DNA of 64,000 bases from Novosphingobium terrae. GTDB lineage: Bacteria > Pseudomonadota > Alphaproteobacteria > Sphingomonadales > Sphingomonadaceae. The notes under the pieces are model-generated. The model saw only the letters and a list, made by a program, of their open reading frames with translations, was not told the DNA's origin and searched no databases. Of this stretch, positions 27,541 through 36,404 are shown piece after piece; positions within the stretch are counted from its first letter, which is position 1, and each line of letters begins with the position of its first letter. The translations under genes and the position numbers were made by a program. The stretch lies in assembly GCF_017163935.1 (NCBI RefSeq), contig NZ_JABVZR010000001.1, positions 1,612,001 to 1,676,000 of the forward strand, in the 5' to 3' direction.

Positions 27541-29892
27541 ATGGAAACATATCAATCCGGCCAACCGTCAGGCATCGTGCGCAAGGTCAGCACCACGCGC
27601 ATCCTGCCGGTGGGGTTGTTGTTGGCACTGGGCACGCAAGCCCACGCGCAGCAGGCGGAGCATCCCGTTTCCCTGGGCGGCATCACTGTCGAGGGCGAGG
27701 CCATGTCCCCCTATAAGGCCGATACGGTCCAATCGCCCAAAATGAGCCAGCCCCTGCTCGACACCCCGCAGAGCATCAGTGTGGTGACCGCCGAGGCGCT
27801 GCATGAGCAGAATGCACTCAACCTGCAGGATGTGCTGAAGAATGTGGCCGGCATCACCTTCACCTCGGGCGAGGGCAATCTGGGCTGGGGTGATTTCTTC
27901 ACCATCCGGGGCTTCTCTTCGGAAACCAGCATCACCGTGGATGGCGTGCGCGATGGCGGCATGTCCAGCCGCACGGATATCTTCAATCTGGGGCAGGCAG
28001 AGGTCTATAAGGGCACCGGTTCGGTGGAATCGGGCGTGGCGGCCACGGGCGGCAGCGTCAATCTGGTCAGCAAGGAAGCGGGACTTGAGAATTTCGCCCG
28101 CGCCTCGCTGGGGCTGGGTAGCCAGAATTACAAGCGCGCCACCATGGATGTGAACCACAAGCTGGGCGAGACCACCGCCCTGCGCATCAATCTGATGGCG
28201 CATCACAATGATGTCGCCCGCCGCGATCAGGTCAATTACGAGCGTTATGGCATCGGCGCCTCGCTGGCCACCGGCCTTGGCACAAGCGACCGCTTCATCC
28301 TCGACCTGTTCCACCAGCGCGACCACAATGTGCCCGACACCGGCCTGCCGATCCAGCGCGGCACTGGCGGCCAGCGCATGCCCAATGTGCCGGAAAACGC
28401 CTGGTACGGTGCGACGGGCATCTATGCGCAGAACACGCAGATCGATACCGTCACCGCGCGCTACGAGCATGATTTTTCCGCGACCTCGCGGTTGCGCAGC
28501 CAGTTCCGCTATGAGCGTTCGGACAATTGGGGCACCTATGCCCCCGCGCGTTTCAACGCCGCCAGCGCGAATGGCACACAGACCTGCACGGGTACGCGCT
28601 GCGCCACGCTGGGCTATACCGCCTCGGGCGGGCTGACCAGCATCGCGGGCATCAACAGCTACACTGCTTACGCCAACACCGCGAACCAGCAATATGCCAC
28701 GCTGCGCGGCGCCGATTACGGCACCTCCAAGCGTTATGAGATCCTCGACAATCAGACCGATCTGAAGACCAGCTTCCGCACCGGCCCCTTCAAGCACGAT
28801 CTGACGGCGGGTTTTGAACTCTATCGCGAATTCTACGGCGATCACGAGCGCACCACGCTGACCCCCGCCACAGCCATGACCTTCTATCTGGCTGCCCCGT
28901 CCACCAGCTTTGCCGCCACCACCACAGTCAAGGGTGCGGGCAGCGTGCGTGCCCATGTCGACAGCGTGGGCGCCTATATGAACGACACCATCTCGCTGGG
29001 CGAGAAATGGCAGCTGCAGACCGCGCTGCGCTTCGACCGCTGGAGCGCCGTCTCCTCGGGCGCCAGCCGCACCGATGTGGCGCTGAGCGGCCGCGCCGGG
29101 CTGGTCTACAAGCCGGTGAAGACGGGGGCGATCTATGTCTCCTTCAGTCAGGCCTCCGAGCCCTCGGCTGTGGGGCTCACCACCAACAACACCATCTACG
29201 GCGCCGCCGCCACCGCCGCGCTCAAGCCCGCCACCGCGCGCACCTATGAGGCGGGCACCAAGTGGGATCTGATGGGCGGCGCGCTGAATCTGACGGGCGC
29301 CATCTTCCGCACCGAACTCTCCGACAGCTGGGAGTATGGCGATAGCGATACGTCGCCGGTGCGCGCCCTGCCTGCCAAGCGCGTCGATGGCTTCGAGCTG
29401 GAAGCCCACGGCGAGATCACCAAGCGCTGGTCGGTGATCGCCAGCCTCTCGCGCCTGAAAAGCCGCATCACCAAGGGCGTGAACAAGGGCGTGGAGGCCG
29501 CCAATGTGCCCGACTGGAGCGGCAGTCTGTGGACCTCCTACAAGATCACGCCCAAGTTCGAGGTCAGCTATGGCGCGCAATATGTCGGCAAGCGGCGCTT
29601 CACCAACTTCCGCTATGTCGGCGGGCAGAACAACAATGCCAGCTATGCCTCGGGCCCCTCGGGCGTCTATGCGGTCTATACGCTGGATAATGAGAAGGCC
29701 CCGGCCTATTTTGTGCAGAACATCGCGGCACGCTGGAAGCTGCGTGACTATGCGTCGCTCAACCTCAATGTCGCTAATCTGACCAACCGCTTCTACTGGT
29801 CGCGCATCGGCTCTTCGCTCGATGGGTTCCAGATCTATGGCATCCCCGGCGCGGGCCGCACCGTGACGGGCAGCCTCGACCTTTCCTTCTAA
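27541..29892 (+). CDS. TonB-dependent siderophore-type receptor
   Basis: 783-aa outer-membrane receptor of the FhuA/FpvA/Fiu branch. It has a Sec signal (cleavage near HAQQ), the plug (TPQSISVVTAEALHEQN, FFTIRGFSSETSITVDGVRDGG, VYKGTGSVESGVAATGGSVNL), and a barrel ending in the expected Phe (TGSLDLSF). The start at 27541 follows GAGAAGGGG. The next gene is a PiuC-like dioxygenase 16 bases away, the usual partner of catecholate-siderophore receptors. Probable role: ferric-catecholate or similar iron-complex import. Confidence 0.92.
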   Translation: METYQSGQPSGIVRKVSTTRILPVGLLLALGTQAHAQQAEHPVSLGGITVEGEAMSPYKADTVQSPKMSQPLLDTPQSISVVTAEALHEQNALNLQDVLKNVAGITFTSGEGNLGWGDFFTIRGFSSETSITVDGVRDGGMSSRTDIFNLGQAEVYKGTGSVESGVAATGGSVNLVSKEAGLENFARASLGLGSQNYKRATMDVNHKLGETTALRINLMAHHNDVARRDQVNYERYGIGASLATGLGTSDRFILDLFHQRDHNVPDTGLPIQRGTGGQRMPNVPENAWYGATGIYAQNTQIDTVTARYEHDFSATSRLRSQFRYERSDNWGTYAPARFNAASANGTQTCTGTRCATLGYTASGGLTSIAGINSYTAYANTANQQYATLRGADYGTSKRYEILDNQTDLKTSFRTGPFKHDLTAGFELYREFYGDHERTTLTPATAMTFYLAAPSTSFAATTTVKGAGSVRAHVDSVGAYMNDTISLGEKWQLQTALRFDRWSAVSSGASRTDVALSGRAGLVYKPVKTGAIYVSFSQASEPSAVGLTTNNTIYGAAATAALKPATARTYEAGTKWDLMGGALNLTGAIFRTELSDSWEYGDSDTSPVRALPAKRVDGFELEAHGEITKRWSVIASLSRLKSRITKGVNKGVEAANVPDWSGSLWTSYKITPKFEVSYGAQYVGKRRFTNFRYVGGQNNNASYASGPSGVYAVYTLDNEKAPAYFVQNIAARWKLRDYASLNLNVANLTNRFYWSRIGSSLDGFQIYGIPGAGRTVTGSLDLSF

Positions 29893-29907
29893 CCTGCAGG
29901 AACCCTC

Positions 29908-30588
29908 ATGCTTCTCGAAATCCCCGATGTGTTCACGCGCGAAGAGGCCGCCGCGATGCATGAGGCCCTGTGTCAAGCCGACTGGCTGGACGGCAAGGTG
30001 ACGGCGGGCGCGCAATCCGCCAAGGCCAAGCGCAACCGCCAGCTGGCCGAGAGCCATCCGCTGGCCCATGATCTGGGGCAGCGGATTCTCGAAAGGCTGG
30101 CGACCAATGCCGTGTTCATGGCCGCCGCTTTGCCCGAAAAGATCTACCCGCCACTGTTTAACAGCTACGAGCCCGGCCATGATTTCGGCGACCATATCGA
30201 CAACGCCATCCGCCCCATCAACGGCACGCGGGAACGGGTACGCACCGACCTTTCCGCCACGCTGTTTCTGGCCGAGCCCGACAGCTATGACGGCGGCGAA
30301 CTGGTGATGCGCACCGGCTTCGGCACGCAGGCGGTGAAGCTGGCGGCGGGATCGCTGCTGCTCTACCCCGGCACCAGCATTCATCGCGTCGAGCCTGTCA
30401 CGCGGGGGCGACGCATCGCCTCCTTCTTCTGGGTGCAGAGCTTGATCCGCGACGATGGCCAGCGCGAGATGCTGCTGGATCTCGATATGGCGATCCAGCG
30501 CCTCACCCAGACCGGGGCAGAGCAGAATGCGCTGATCCAAATAACTGGTGTGTACCACAATCTGCTGCGGCGCTGGGCCGATCTTTGA
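29908..30588 (+). CDS. PKHD-type Fe(II)/2-oxoglutarate dioxygenase (PiuC/YbiX-like)
   Basis: 226 aa. The facial triad is H96, D98 (GDHID) and H159 (TSIHRVEPV), with R169 for 2-oxoglutarate. The length equals the usual YbiX/PiuC size. These enzymes sit next to TonB-dependent siderophore receptors and are iron-regulated; their substrate is not settled. It is co-transcribed with the receptor, the two being separated by 15 bases. Confidence 0.93.
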   Translation: MLLEIPDVFTREEAAAMHEALCQADWLDGKVTAGAQSAKAKRNRQLAESHPLAHDLGQRILERLATNAVFMAAALPEKIYPPLFNSYEPGHDFGDHIDNAIRPINGTRERVRTDLSATLFLAEPDSYDGGELVMRTGFGTQAVKLAAGSLLLYPGTSIHRVEPVTRGRRIASFFWVQSLIRDDGQREMLLDLDMAIQRLTQTGAEQNALIQITGVYHNLLRRWADL

Positions 30589-31103
30589 GTGGTCGAGCTG
30601 ATCTTCATCATCCTGGAATAGGCAGGATAGAAGTCCGCTTTGTTGCCGGCAGCGACTTGTATGGAGAAGATAGTTCGAAGGTGGATCTATCACACCCCAT
30701 GTTTTCATGGCGGTGGATTGAAGGAATAATCGGACGCAAGAGCAGACTGTTGCAGTTGACGAAAAATGATCCCGCTCAGCGCCCCCGATCGTCCGCCCGA
30801 GGTTTGCAATGGCTCTTGGGAAAATACGGTGACAGACGTGCCATCTGCTCGTTCGTCAGCCAATAACGCTCATGCCAGATAGATTTTCCGGAGCGGCTGA
30901 CCGAGGAGGATTGGGATTTCTGTTGTAGGTTGGCGATCTTGTGAAACTTCTATGGATATCATGAAGAATTTAAAAAACACCGCGGGATATTATGGAATTT
31001 ATATGTTGCTTCTTCTGAAAGCAGGATGAAATCACCTAAAGAAGATTTCGGTAGTTTTTCATTATAGATGTTAGAAATCCGGAAAATTCCGAGGAGTTTT
31101 GCG
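30589..31103. other. Intergenic stretch with IS scar, AT-rich right half
   Basis: Apart from the transposase remnant at 30731-30873, no gene is supported. The right part (about 30900-31090) is much more AT-rich than the rest of the window and probably includes the promoter of the next gene. No clear terminator follows the dioxygenase. Confidence 0.5.
30731..30873 (-). pseudogene. Remnant of an IS5-family transposase 5' end
   Basis: Read on the minus strand from 30873, the sequence gives the start of an IS5-type transposase: WLTNEQMARLSPYFPKSH, then KPRADDRG and, after frame repair, SGIIFVN.N.L. At least three small indels break the frame (near the start, at the TGA after ADDRGR, and in a T-run). 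The similarity stops after about 45 codons, so only the 5' tip remains. It marks an old insertion in this AT-richer stretch, between the iron genes and an unrecognised protein. Confidence 0.7.
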
Positions 31104-31856
31104 ATGGTTTCCTCTGTTTCGGGCGTCACGAATTCAGCATATCTGACGTTAACGCAAGCCGGTGTCAGCAAGGCTCTTGCCGCGTCCTCGGCAGCTTCTT
31201 TCTCCCATACATTGACAGCGTCAGCCGTCCGCAGCCAATCCGTGTCTGCTCAAGCAAATGCCAAAGGAGCTTACCCCTCCACGACACCCATGGCGACCAT
31301 CACCGTCCAAATGGGGCTGGGGGGACAATTGCAGCAAATGCAGATTGACGACAGCTTCTTCGATCCGGGGCATTACAAGCAAGGCGATCCCATAGCATGG
31401 ATGAACACCGGCACCGTTTCAGCACTTCAGGCTTATGTTGGCGATCGCATGAACCGATTTCTTGCCGCAAATGGTATTCCCGAAGCGCCAGCGAAAATCA
31501 CGTTTGCACAATATGATAACTCAATTCAAATTCCCAGCGACTATAAATACGCGGATCAGTTGCGAGAGGCTTTGGCCAACGATCCGGGGATGAGCAAAGC
31601 CTTGACGGAAACACATGCCCTGTCGAGCCAGCTTGCCTATTATGCGCAGTTTGATCCGCTCACCAAAGCCTGGTCTCATGCCACCAGCAATGCGGACATG
31701 GACGCCATCACCAAGCTGTTCAGCTATCTTTACACAAACCCTGCGCCGGCTCCGGAACTTGAATTCCTGTTCGGTCCGAACGGATCTTTTTCCGTCAGTG
31801 CAAGCGGTCAGCCTTTCGATCAATATGTGCTGGAAGCGCAAAAGCCAAAGGTTTGA
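31104..31856 (+). CDS. Unrecognised 250-aa protein in AT-richer DNA
   Basis: I do not recognise this protein. The start at 31104 is chosen because GAGGAG precedes it by seven bases; an earlier Met at 31068 has no ribosome site. The N-terminal 60 residues are Ser/Ala/Thr-rich without a classical signal peptide, resembling flagellin-like or unstructured secretion-type starts. Residues 75-250 look like a compact helical domain, with TVQMGLGGQLQQMQIDDSFF then FDPGHYKQGDPIAWMNTG, and no catalytic motif I can name. Base composition is lower in GC than the neighbours and it sits by an IS scar, so it may be horizontally acquired. The next gene to the right is convergent. Confidence 0.65.
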   Translation: MVSSVSGVTNSAYLTLTQAGVSKALAASSAASFSHTLTASAVRSQSVSAQANAKGAYPSTTPMATITVQMGLGGQLQQMQIDDSFFDPGHYKQGDPIAWMNTGTVSALQAYVGDRMNRFLAANGIPEAPAKITFAQYDNSIQIPSDYKYADQLREALANDPGMSKALTETHALSSQLAYYAQFDPLTKAWSHATSNADMDAITKLFSYLYTNPAPAPELEFLFGPNGSFSVSASGQPFDQYVLEAQKPKV

Positions 31857-31980
31857 AGGTACGCGCCAAGAGCATGGCGCCGGCGTTTGCAGTTCACAGT
31901 GAGCAAATGCCTGCAGGTGCAATGCAAGCGTCCGTGGCCGCATATATCCAATTCTTCGGTGTTTGATGAATGCAGGGCAG

Positions 31981-32484
31981 CTAAGAAGGCGATGTTTGGA
32001 CTGCCTGTATGTCGGTTCTGTCAGCGCCAACGGCGGGCTGTCCCGGCAAGCGTAGGACGGTGTTCTCGGCCAGCACGGGGCAACCATCCTGCGTTTGTGG
32101 TGTCAAGCGCTGGATCGGCAGCCCGTTGGCCTTGTCGACCAGCACGGCATGCTGTTCGCCCGGCGCGAAGAAGAAGTCGTCGCCCCATTGGCGCAGCGCA
32201 ACCAGCAATGGAAACAGGCCACGTCCCTTTGGCGTCAAAACATAGTCCTGATGCGCGCCGCCGTCGGTCGGTAGCGCCATCTCCATAATCCCGTGATCGA
32301 CCAGATGGCGCAGGCGGGCGGCCAGAATATTGCGTGCCATGCCCAGACTCTTCTGAAACTCGCCGAAGCGGCGCGCTCCGTTGAAGGCATCGCGCACGAT
32401 CAGCAATGACCAGCCATCGCCGATCACGTCCATCGGACGCGCGACACCGCACAGGGATTCCTTGTGGCTGGTGCGTTTGACCAT
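31981..32484 (-). CDS. HxlR-family transcriptional regulator
   Basis: 167 aa. A winged helix of HxlR type fills the first 110 residues (CGVARPMDVIGDGWSLLIVRDAF, RRFGEFQKSLGMARNILAARLRHLVDHGIM, YVLTPKGRGLFPLL), with C12 where HxlR regulators carry a redox- or aldehyde-sensitive Cys. A C-terminal extension of about 50 residues is unassigned. It is divergent from a dehalogenase-like hydrolase, and two palindromes in the shared leader are its likely operators. Confidence 0.9.
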   Translation of the reverse strand: MVKRTSHKESLCGVARPMDVIGDGWSLLIVRDAFNGARRFGEFQKSLGMARNILAARLRHLVDHGIMEMALPTDGGAHQDYVLTPKGRGLFPLLVALRQWGDDFFFAPGEQHAVLVDKANGLPIQRLTPQTQDGCPVLAENTVLRLPGQPAVGADRTDIQAVQTSPS

Positions 32485-32530
32485 GGTGTTCTCCTTGAGT
32501 GGGCCAGAGCGTGATTATGTCAGTTGCAAA

Positions 32531-32542
32531 TTGAAACTTCAA
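32531..32542. promoter_or_regulatory. Palindrome TTGAA-AC-TTCAA, probable HxlR operator 1
   Basis: Perfect 5-bp arms with a two-base centre, within the 109-bp region between the divergent HxlR and hydrolase genes. It shares the TTCA/TGAA core with the second palindrome 20 bases away. Confidence 0.5.
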
Positions 32543-32554
32543 ATGGAAGATATG

Positions 32555-32569
32555 GTTTCAAGATGAAAC
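32555..32569. promoter_or_regulatory. Palindrome GTTTCA-AGA-TGAAAC, probable HxlR operator 2
   Basis: Perfect 6-bp arms around a three-base centre, 25 bases before the hydrolase start. With the site at 32531 it could cover both divergent promoters, so the regulator would control itself and the hydrolase. Inference from position and symmetry. Confidence 0.55.
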
Positions 32570-32593
32570 TGATTCGTTCTCAAGGAGCCTCCC

Positions 32594-33517
32594 GTGATCC
32601 CTTTGAATGTTGCTTTTGACGGCACATTTCCGTTTGCGCCCCATGTGTCCAAGGCTGCCGGCTTTGCCATGCATTATGTCGACGAGGGGCCGCAGGACGC
32701 ATCAGGCGTGATCCTGTGTCTGCATGGCGAGCCCAGCTGGGCCTATCTCTTTCGCCACCTGATCCATCGCCTGCGTGACCGCCATCGGGTGGTGGTGCCC
32801 GACCATATGGGTTTTGGCAAAAGCGAGACGCCGCAGGATCGGCGCTATCTGCTGCAAGATCATATCGACAATCTGGAACGCTTCGTGCTGGATCTCGATC
32901 TGCGGGACATCACGCTGGTGATGCATGATTTTGGCGGGCCGATGGGTATGGGACTGGCGGCGCGCCATCCTGAGCGCATCGCGCGGATCGTCGCGGCCAA
33001 TGGGCCGACGCCTTTCGGGCAACCGGATGTGATGGAGCGACTGGTCGCCAATGGTACGAGCGCGCCATGGTTTCAGTGGATTGCCAAGGCTCATGCTGAT
33101 GGCTCGCTGGAGCATGTGCTGGGCCAGTTGCATGTTACCATGCTCAGTGTGCTCAAACTCAATGGCTTTGAGCATAATGCCCTGATCACGCCGACATGGC
33201 TGGAAGCCTATCGCGCGCCCTTCGGTACCCCCGAGGCATGTCTGGGGGCGATCTCCTGGGCCGGCGGTTTTGCCGAGGGGGCGCATGCGTTCGAAACTCC
33301 CGATGCCGCGGCTCTGCAAGCGATCCGGCGCCTGCCTGCGATGGCAATCTGGGGTGAGGCCGATCAGACGTTGCAGGCGCAATTTTTCCTGCCCCTGTTT
33401 ACCGCGCTGTTCCCCGATGCGCCGGTGCATCGCCTGCCCGGTGTCGGTCACTATTGCTTCGAGGATGCGCCCGAAGCCATCAACGCCCTGATCGCGGATT
33501 TTCTTGAGCAAAAATAA
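32594..33517 (+). CDS. Haloalkane-dehalogenase-like alpha/beta hydrolase
   Basis: 307 aa. The nucleophile is Asp (VMHDFGGPMG, D112) as in haloalkane dehalogenases, and the oxyanion/halide loop is HGEPSW (E47), as in the DhlA branch. The general acid region is WGEADQT and the His is in GVGHYCFED. The residue after the nucleophile is Phe113, where true DhlA/DhaA enzymes have the halide-binding Trp, so dehalogenase activity is uncertain. The GTG start at 32594 is supported by AAGGAG six bases upstream. It is controlled most likely by the divergent HxlR regulator. Confidence 0.87.
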   Translation: MIPLNVAFDGTFPFAPHVSKAAGFAMHYVDEGPQDASGVILCLHGEPSWAYLFRHLIHRLRDRHRVVVPDHMGFGKSETPQDRRYLLQDHIDNLERFVLDLDLRDITLVMHDFGGPMGMGLAARHPERIARIVAANGPTPFGQPDVMERLVANGTSAPWFQWIAKAHADGSLEHVLGQLHVTMLSVLKLNGFEHNALITPTWLEAYRAPFGTPEACLGAISWAGGFAEGAHAFETPDAAALQAIRRLPAMAIWGEADQTLQAQFFLPLFTALFPDAPVHRLPGVGHYCFEDAPEAINALIADFLEQK

Positions 33518-33781
33518 GGTTGGTGCTTTCTGGGCTTTCCCGGGTGTTATGCGCAGGGCCCATTGCTTCCGGTGCGGAGAGTTGCATAGTGTTCATGCTT
33601 ATGAGGCTGCGCGTCATGGGCCACCGTGAGTTGCGCCACGATGTGAAGAAGAAGTTTCTCGCAACAAGCACTCCTAAATTTTCTGGCTATGTCGGCTCCG
33701 TCAGCGGGGGAGGGTGGTGACAAGCCACTGTCGGTCACGAAACTTCATGAGGTCTCAAACGGAGTCTTTGATCACAGGGCG

Positions 33782-34906
33782 TCACCCCTCTTGATGGAAC
33801 ATGTCGATCATGCGCTGAGCAGGGTCGCTGCTGGCGAGCATCTCATAGAAGCCTGCGCCCTGGCTGGCCGATGCCGCGCTGCGCGCGAACATGGCCTGTT
33901 CGTAGAGGGCAAGAGCGATCTCCGGGTCCCCGGGGTGTGCTGCAAGGGCCAGCCCCAACTGGGCTCCGTCATACATGGCCAGATTGGCGCCCTCGCCATT
34001 GGGCGCGGCAACATGCGCCGCGTCGCCGATCAGCGTGGCGCCCGGCACACGCTCCCATGTCTGGCCGATCGGCAGGGCATGGAACGGGCGCAGCACCGGG
34101 GGCAGATCGCTGTCGGTGATCAGCGCCAGAAGCTCCGGGGCCCAGCCGGCGAATTCCTGCGCGATCTGCCGGGTGGCGAGGGCGGCATTGGTGAAATCCA
34201 CGGCGGCAAACCAGCTTTGAGGCCTGTCGAGCATCACATAGGTGTGAAGCGTATCGCCGCGCTCGCGATGCGCCATGATTGCCTTGCCCGGCGCCATGAC
34301 GCTCATCGCTCCGCCGCCCACCGCCTTGGCGCTGTCTTTGTGTCTGATTTCGGTGTCGAACAGATAGGTCTCGATGCAACTGGTGCCGGTGTATGCGGGC
34401 ACCGCATCGCACAGCAGCGGGCGGATTTTGGACCATGCGCCATCGGCACCGACCAGCAGGTCCGTTTCGACAGATGACCCGTCCGTGAAGACCACCTCGT
34501 GATGGCCCTCGCTCAGGCGGCGGACATGGCTGAGCTTACGCCCCCACTGCACCGTCCCTGCAGCCAGCGAGTCGAGCAGCATTTGGCGCAACTCACCGCG
34601 CTGCACCTCGGGGCGTCCACCGGTGCCGTCATCCGGCTTGTCGAACAGGACAGCACCGTTGGTGTCCAGAATCCGGAATGCTTGGCGGCCCTCCAGAATG
34701 AGTGCCTCAAAAGCCTCGAACAGCCCCGCAGTCCGCAGGGCCGACTGGCCGTCCTCGACATGGATATCGAGCATGCCGCCCTGACCGCGTGCCGATGGTG
34801 AGCTTTCCGCCTCGTAAATGACAGCGGGCAGACCGTGAAGTTGCAGCACGCGGGCCAGAACAAGGCCGCCAAGGCCGGCACCGATGATCGTGATCGGTCG
34901 GGTCAT
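33782..34906 (-). CDS. FAD-dependent monooxygenase, TetX-like
   Basis: 374 aa from 34906, where a GGAG ribosome site and the Rossmann start (MTRPITIIGAGLGGL) coincide; the open frame further upstream runs through the operator region. It has the dinucleotide motif G9-G14, the DG motif (LVGADGAWS) and the GD motif (LIGDAAHVAAPNGEGANLAM). This group hydroxylates aromatic or polyketide substrates, including tetracyclines in TetX. It is divergent from a TetR regulator with two palindromes between them, the classic arrangement for an inducible detoxifying or catabolic enzyme. Confidence 0.92.
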   Translation of the reverse strand: MTRPITIIGAGLGGLVLARVLQLHGLPAVIYEAESSPSARGQGGMLDIHVEDGQSALRTAGLFEAFEALILEGRQAFRILDTNGAVLFDKPDDGTGGRPEVQRGELRQMLLDSLAAGTVQWGRKLSHVRRLSEGHHEVVFTDGSSVETDLLVGADGAWSKIRPLLCDAVPAYTGTSCIETYLFDTEIRHKDSAKAVGGGAMSVMAPGKAIMAHRERGDTLHTYVMLDRPQSWFAAVDFTNAALATRQIAQEFAGWAPELLALITDSDLPPVLRPFHALPIGQTWERVPGATLIGDAAHVAAPNGEGANLAMYDGAQLGLALAAHPGDPEIALALYEQAMFARSAASASQGAGFYEMLASSDPAQRMIDMFHQEG

Positions 34907-34928
34907 GTCATGATCTCCATCGACTCGT

Positions 34929-34943
34929 TGGAACACTGTTCCA
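34929..34943. promoter_or_regulatory. Perfect palindrome TGGAACA-C-TGTTCCA, TetR operator 1
   Basis: 15-bp palindrome with 7-bp arms, 23 bases upstream of the monooxygenase start, in the 82-bp divergent region. The centre is 27 bp from that of the second site, so the two sites lie on similar DNA faces. Confidence 0.7.
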
Positions 34944-34954
34944 TGAAGATATTC

Positions 34955-34971
34955 TTGGAACGGCATTCCAA
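34955..34971. promoter_or_regulatory. Palindrome TTGGAA-CGGCA-TTCCAA, TetR operator 2
   Basis: 6-bp perfect arms with the same TGGAA/TTCCA core as operator 1, 17 bases before the tetR-type gene. It probably autoregulates that gene. Confidence 0.65.
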
Positions 34972-34988
34972 ACATGTCAAGAAGGGGC

Positions 34989-35669
34989 ATGACCGATAAG
35001 CCCACCCGCACCGAACGCCGCTCCGAAGCACTGACGAAAGAGCAGATCGTCGAGGCAGTGGTCGAGATTCTGGACACGCAGGGCGAAGCGGCCCTCACGT
35101 TTCGCACTCTGGCCGCCCGGCTGGCGACCGGAAGCGGGGCGATCTACTGGCATGTGGCCAACAAAGACCATCTGCTGGCCACCGCGGCGGATCATGTCAT
35201 TGCGCAAGCTCTTGCTGGTGTGAGCGGACATGACGATGGGCCGCAGAGCGCGATCCGGGCCATTGCTCTTGCGGTGTTCGATGCTTTCGATGCGCATTCA
35301 TGGGTTGGGGCCCGCCTGTCGCTGGCACCCGATCAATCGGCGATGTTGGGGTTTTTCGAGGCGATAGGCTCTCAGCTTCAGCGCCTCGGCGTTCCCGCGG
35401 CAGCGCGCTTCGATGCCTGGTCGGCGCTGGTGAATTATATTCTGGGCGTTGCGGCGCAGAACGCCGATAATGCTCGGCGCAGGCATGTAGAGGCGGATCG
35501 CGAAACGCTTTTGGCGGCCATGGCGGCGCGATGGCAGCAACTCGATCCTGACGATTATCCTTTCCTGCGGGAGGTTGCAGCGCATCTTCCCGGGCATGAC
35601 GATCGCGAGCAGTTTCTGGCAGGGATCGATCTTATTCTGACTGGAATTATGGCAGAGGCATGCCCCTAG
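34989..35669 (+). CDS. TetR-family repressor
   Basis: 226 aa. The helix-turn-helix is LTKEQIVEAVVEILDTQGEAALTFRTLAARLATGSGAIYWHVANKDHL, near residues 15-62; the all-helical ligand domain follows. The start at 34989 is preferred over 34974 because AAGGGG precedes it. The divergent monooxygenase and two TGGAA-type palindromes in between indicate that it represses both genes until a ligand, probably a substrate of the monooxygenase, binds. Confidence 0.92.
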   Translation: MTDKPTRTERRSEALTKEQIVEAVVEILDTQGEAALTFRTLAARLATGSGAIYWHVANKDHLLATAADHVIAQALAGVSGHDDGPQSAIRAIALAVFDAFDAHSWVGARLSLAPDQSAMLGFFEAIGSQLQRLGVPAAARFDAWSALVNYILGVAAQNADNARRRHVEADRETLLAAMAARWQQLDPDDYPFLREVAAHLPGHDDREQFLAGIDLILTGIMAEACP

Positions 35670-35873
35670 GTTATCAAATTTCAATGCGCGGCCACGGGCA
35701 GGAGCTTTTGTCGGTATTGTAGGGGCAAACTCGGCAAGATGCTGCACAGAGAAGATTTGCATCCTTGTGCATCCAGCCCCCTTGCCAGTGTCAGGGTGCC
35801 TTAACAAAGGGCTGCTCTCGATGGGCACGTAGAATGATGGGAACGTTAGCTCTGTCAGCGCTTCCGGAGCATG

Positions 35874-36404
35874 CTAGACGGAATGGAGGGCAATAAAAGC
35901 GGCCGTTCCTATCGTCATCAACAGCAAAGGATTGCGGCTGGTGAAATACATTGCGAGAGCGACGCCAGCCGTGATCGCATAGCCGGCCAGCCCGGCGTTG
36001 GCCGTGCGAGAAGCGACCACCCCGCTAGCCAGCATCAACCCCAGTGCCACCGGAACCAGCCCGAGGGTAAGCAACCGAATGGCGCGATGCTCGCTCCAGC
36101 GTCGGATACCGCGCCCGGCGAACAGTGCGATGATTGCCGGCGGCGTGAGAATGGCGATAGAGGCGGTCAGCAGGCCGGAAAGGCCAGCGATATGCCAGCC
36201 GATGATGCTGGCGAGCATGATGTTGGGCCCGGGGGCCGCTTGCGAAATGGCGAAGAGTCGGGCGAACGTCGCATCGTCGAGCCAGCGATGAACCTCGACC
36301 GCCTGATTGTGGATTTCGGGGATCAGCACATTGGCGCCGCCGATGGAGATCAGCGAGAGCCCGGCAAAGATCGTGCCCAACTGGATTAAAATGCGCCCGC
36401 TCAT
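35874..36404 (-). CDS. Chromate transporter, C-terminal half protein
   Basis: 176-aa membrane protein of the CHR (ChrA) family: GTIFAGLSLISIGGANVLIPEIH, then FAISQAAPGPNIMLASIIGW. It is the second of two short CHR genes, overlapping the first by ATGA (36401-36404). Two single-domain subunits like this replace the fused ChrA and work as a heterodimer. Roles: chromate efflux, or transport of another oxyanion. Confidence 0.88.
   Translation of the reverse strand: MSGRILIQLGTIFAGLSLISIGGANVLIPEIHNQAVEVHRWLDDATFARLFAISQAAPGPNIMLASIIGWHIAGLSGLLTASIAILTPPAIIALFAGRGIRRWSEHRAIRLLTLGLVPVALGLMLASGVVASRTANAGLAGYAITAGVALAMYFTSRNPLLLMTIGTAAFIALHSV

Noticed and set aside
27568..30708. A 1046-codon open frame on the minus strand across the siderophore receptor and dioxygenase genes
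   Set aside because: It is antisense to two well-supported genes, has no family motif, and is rich in Gly/His/Arg as expected of a GC-rich shadow frame.
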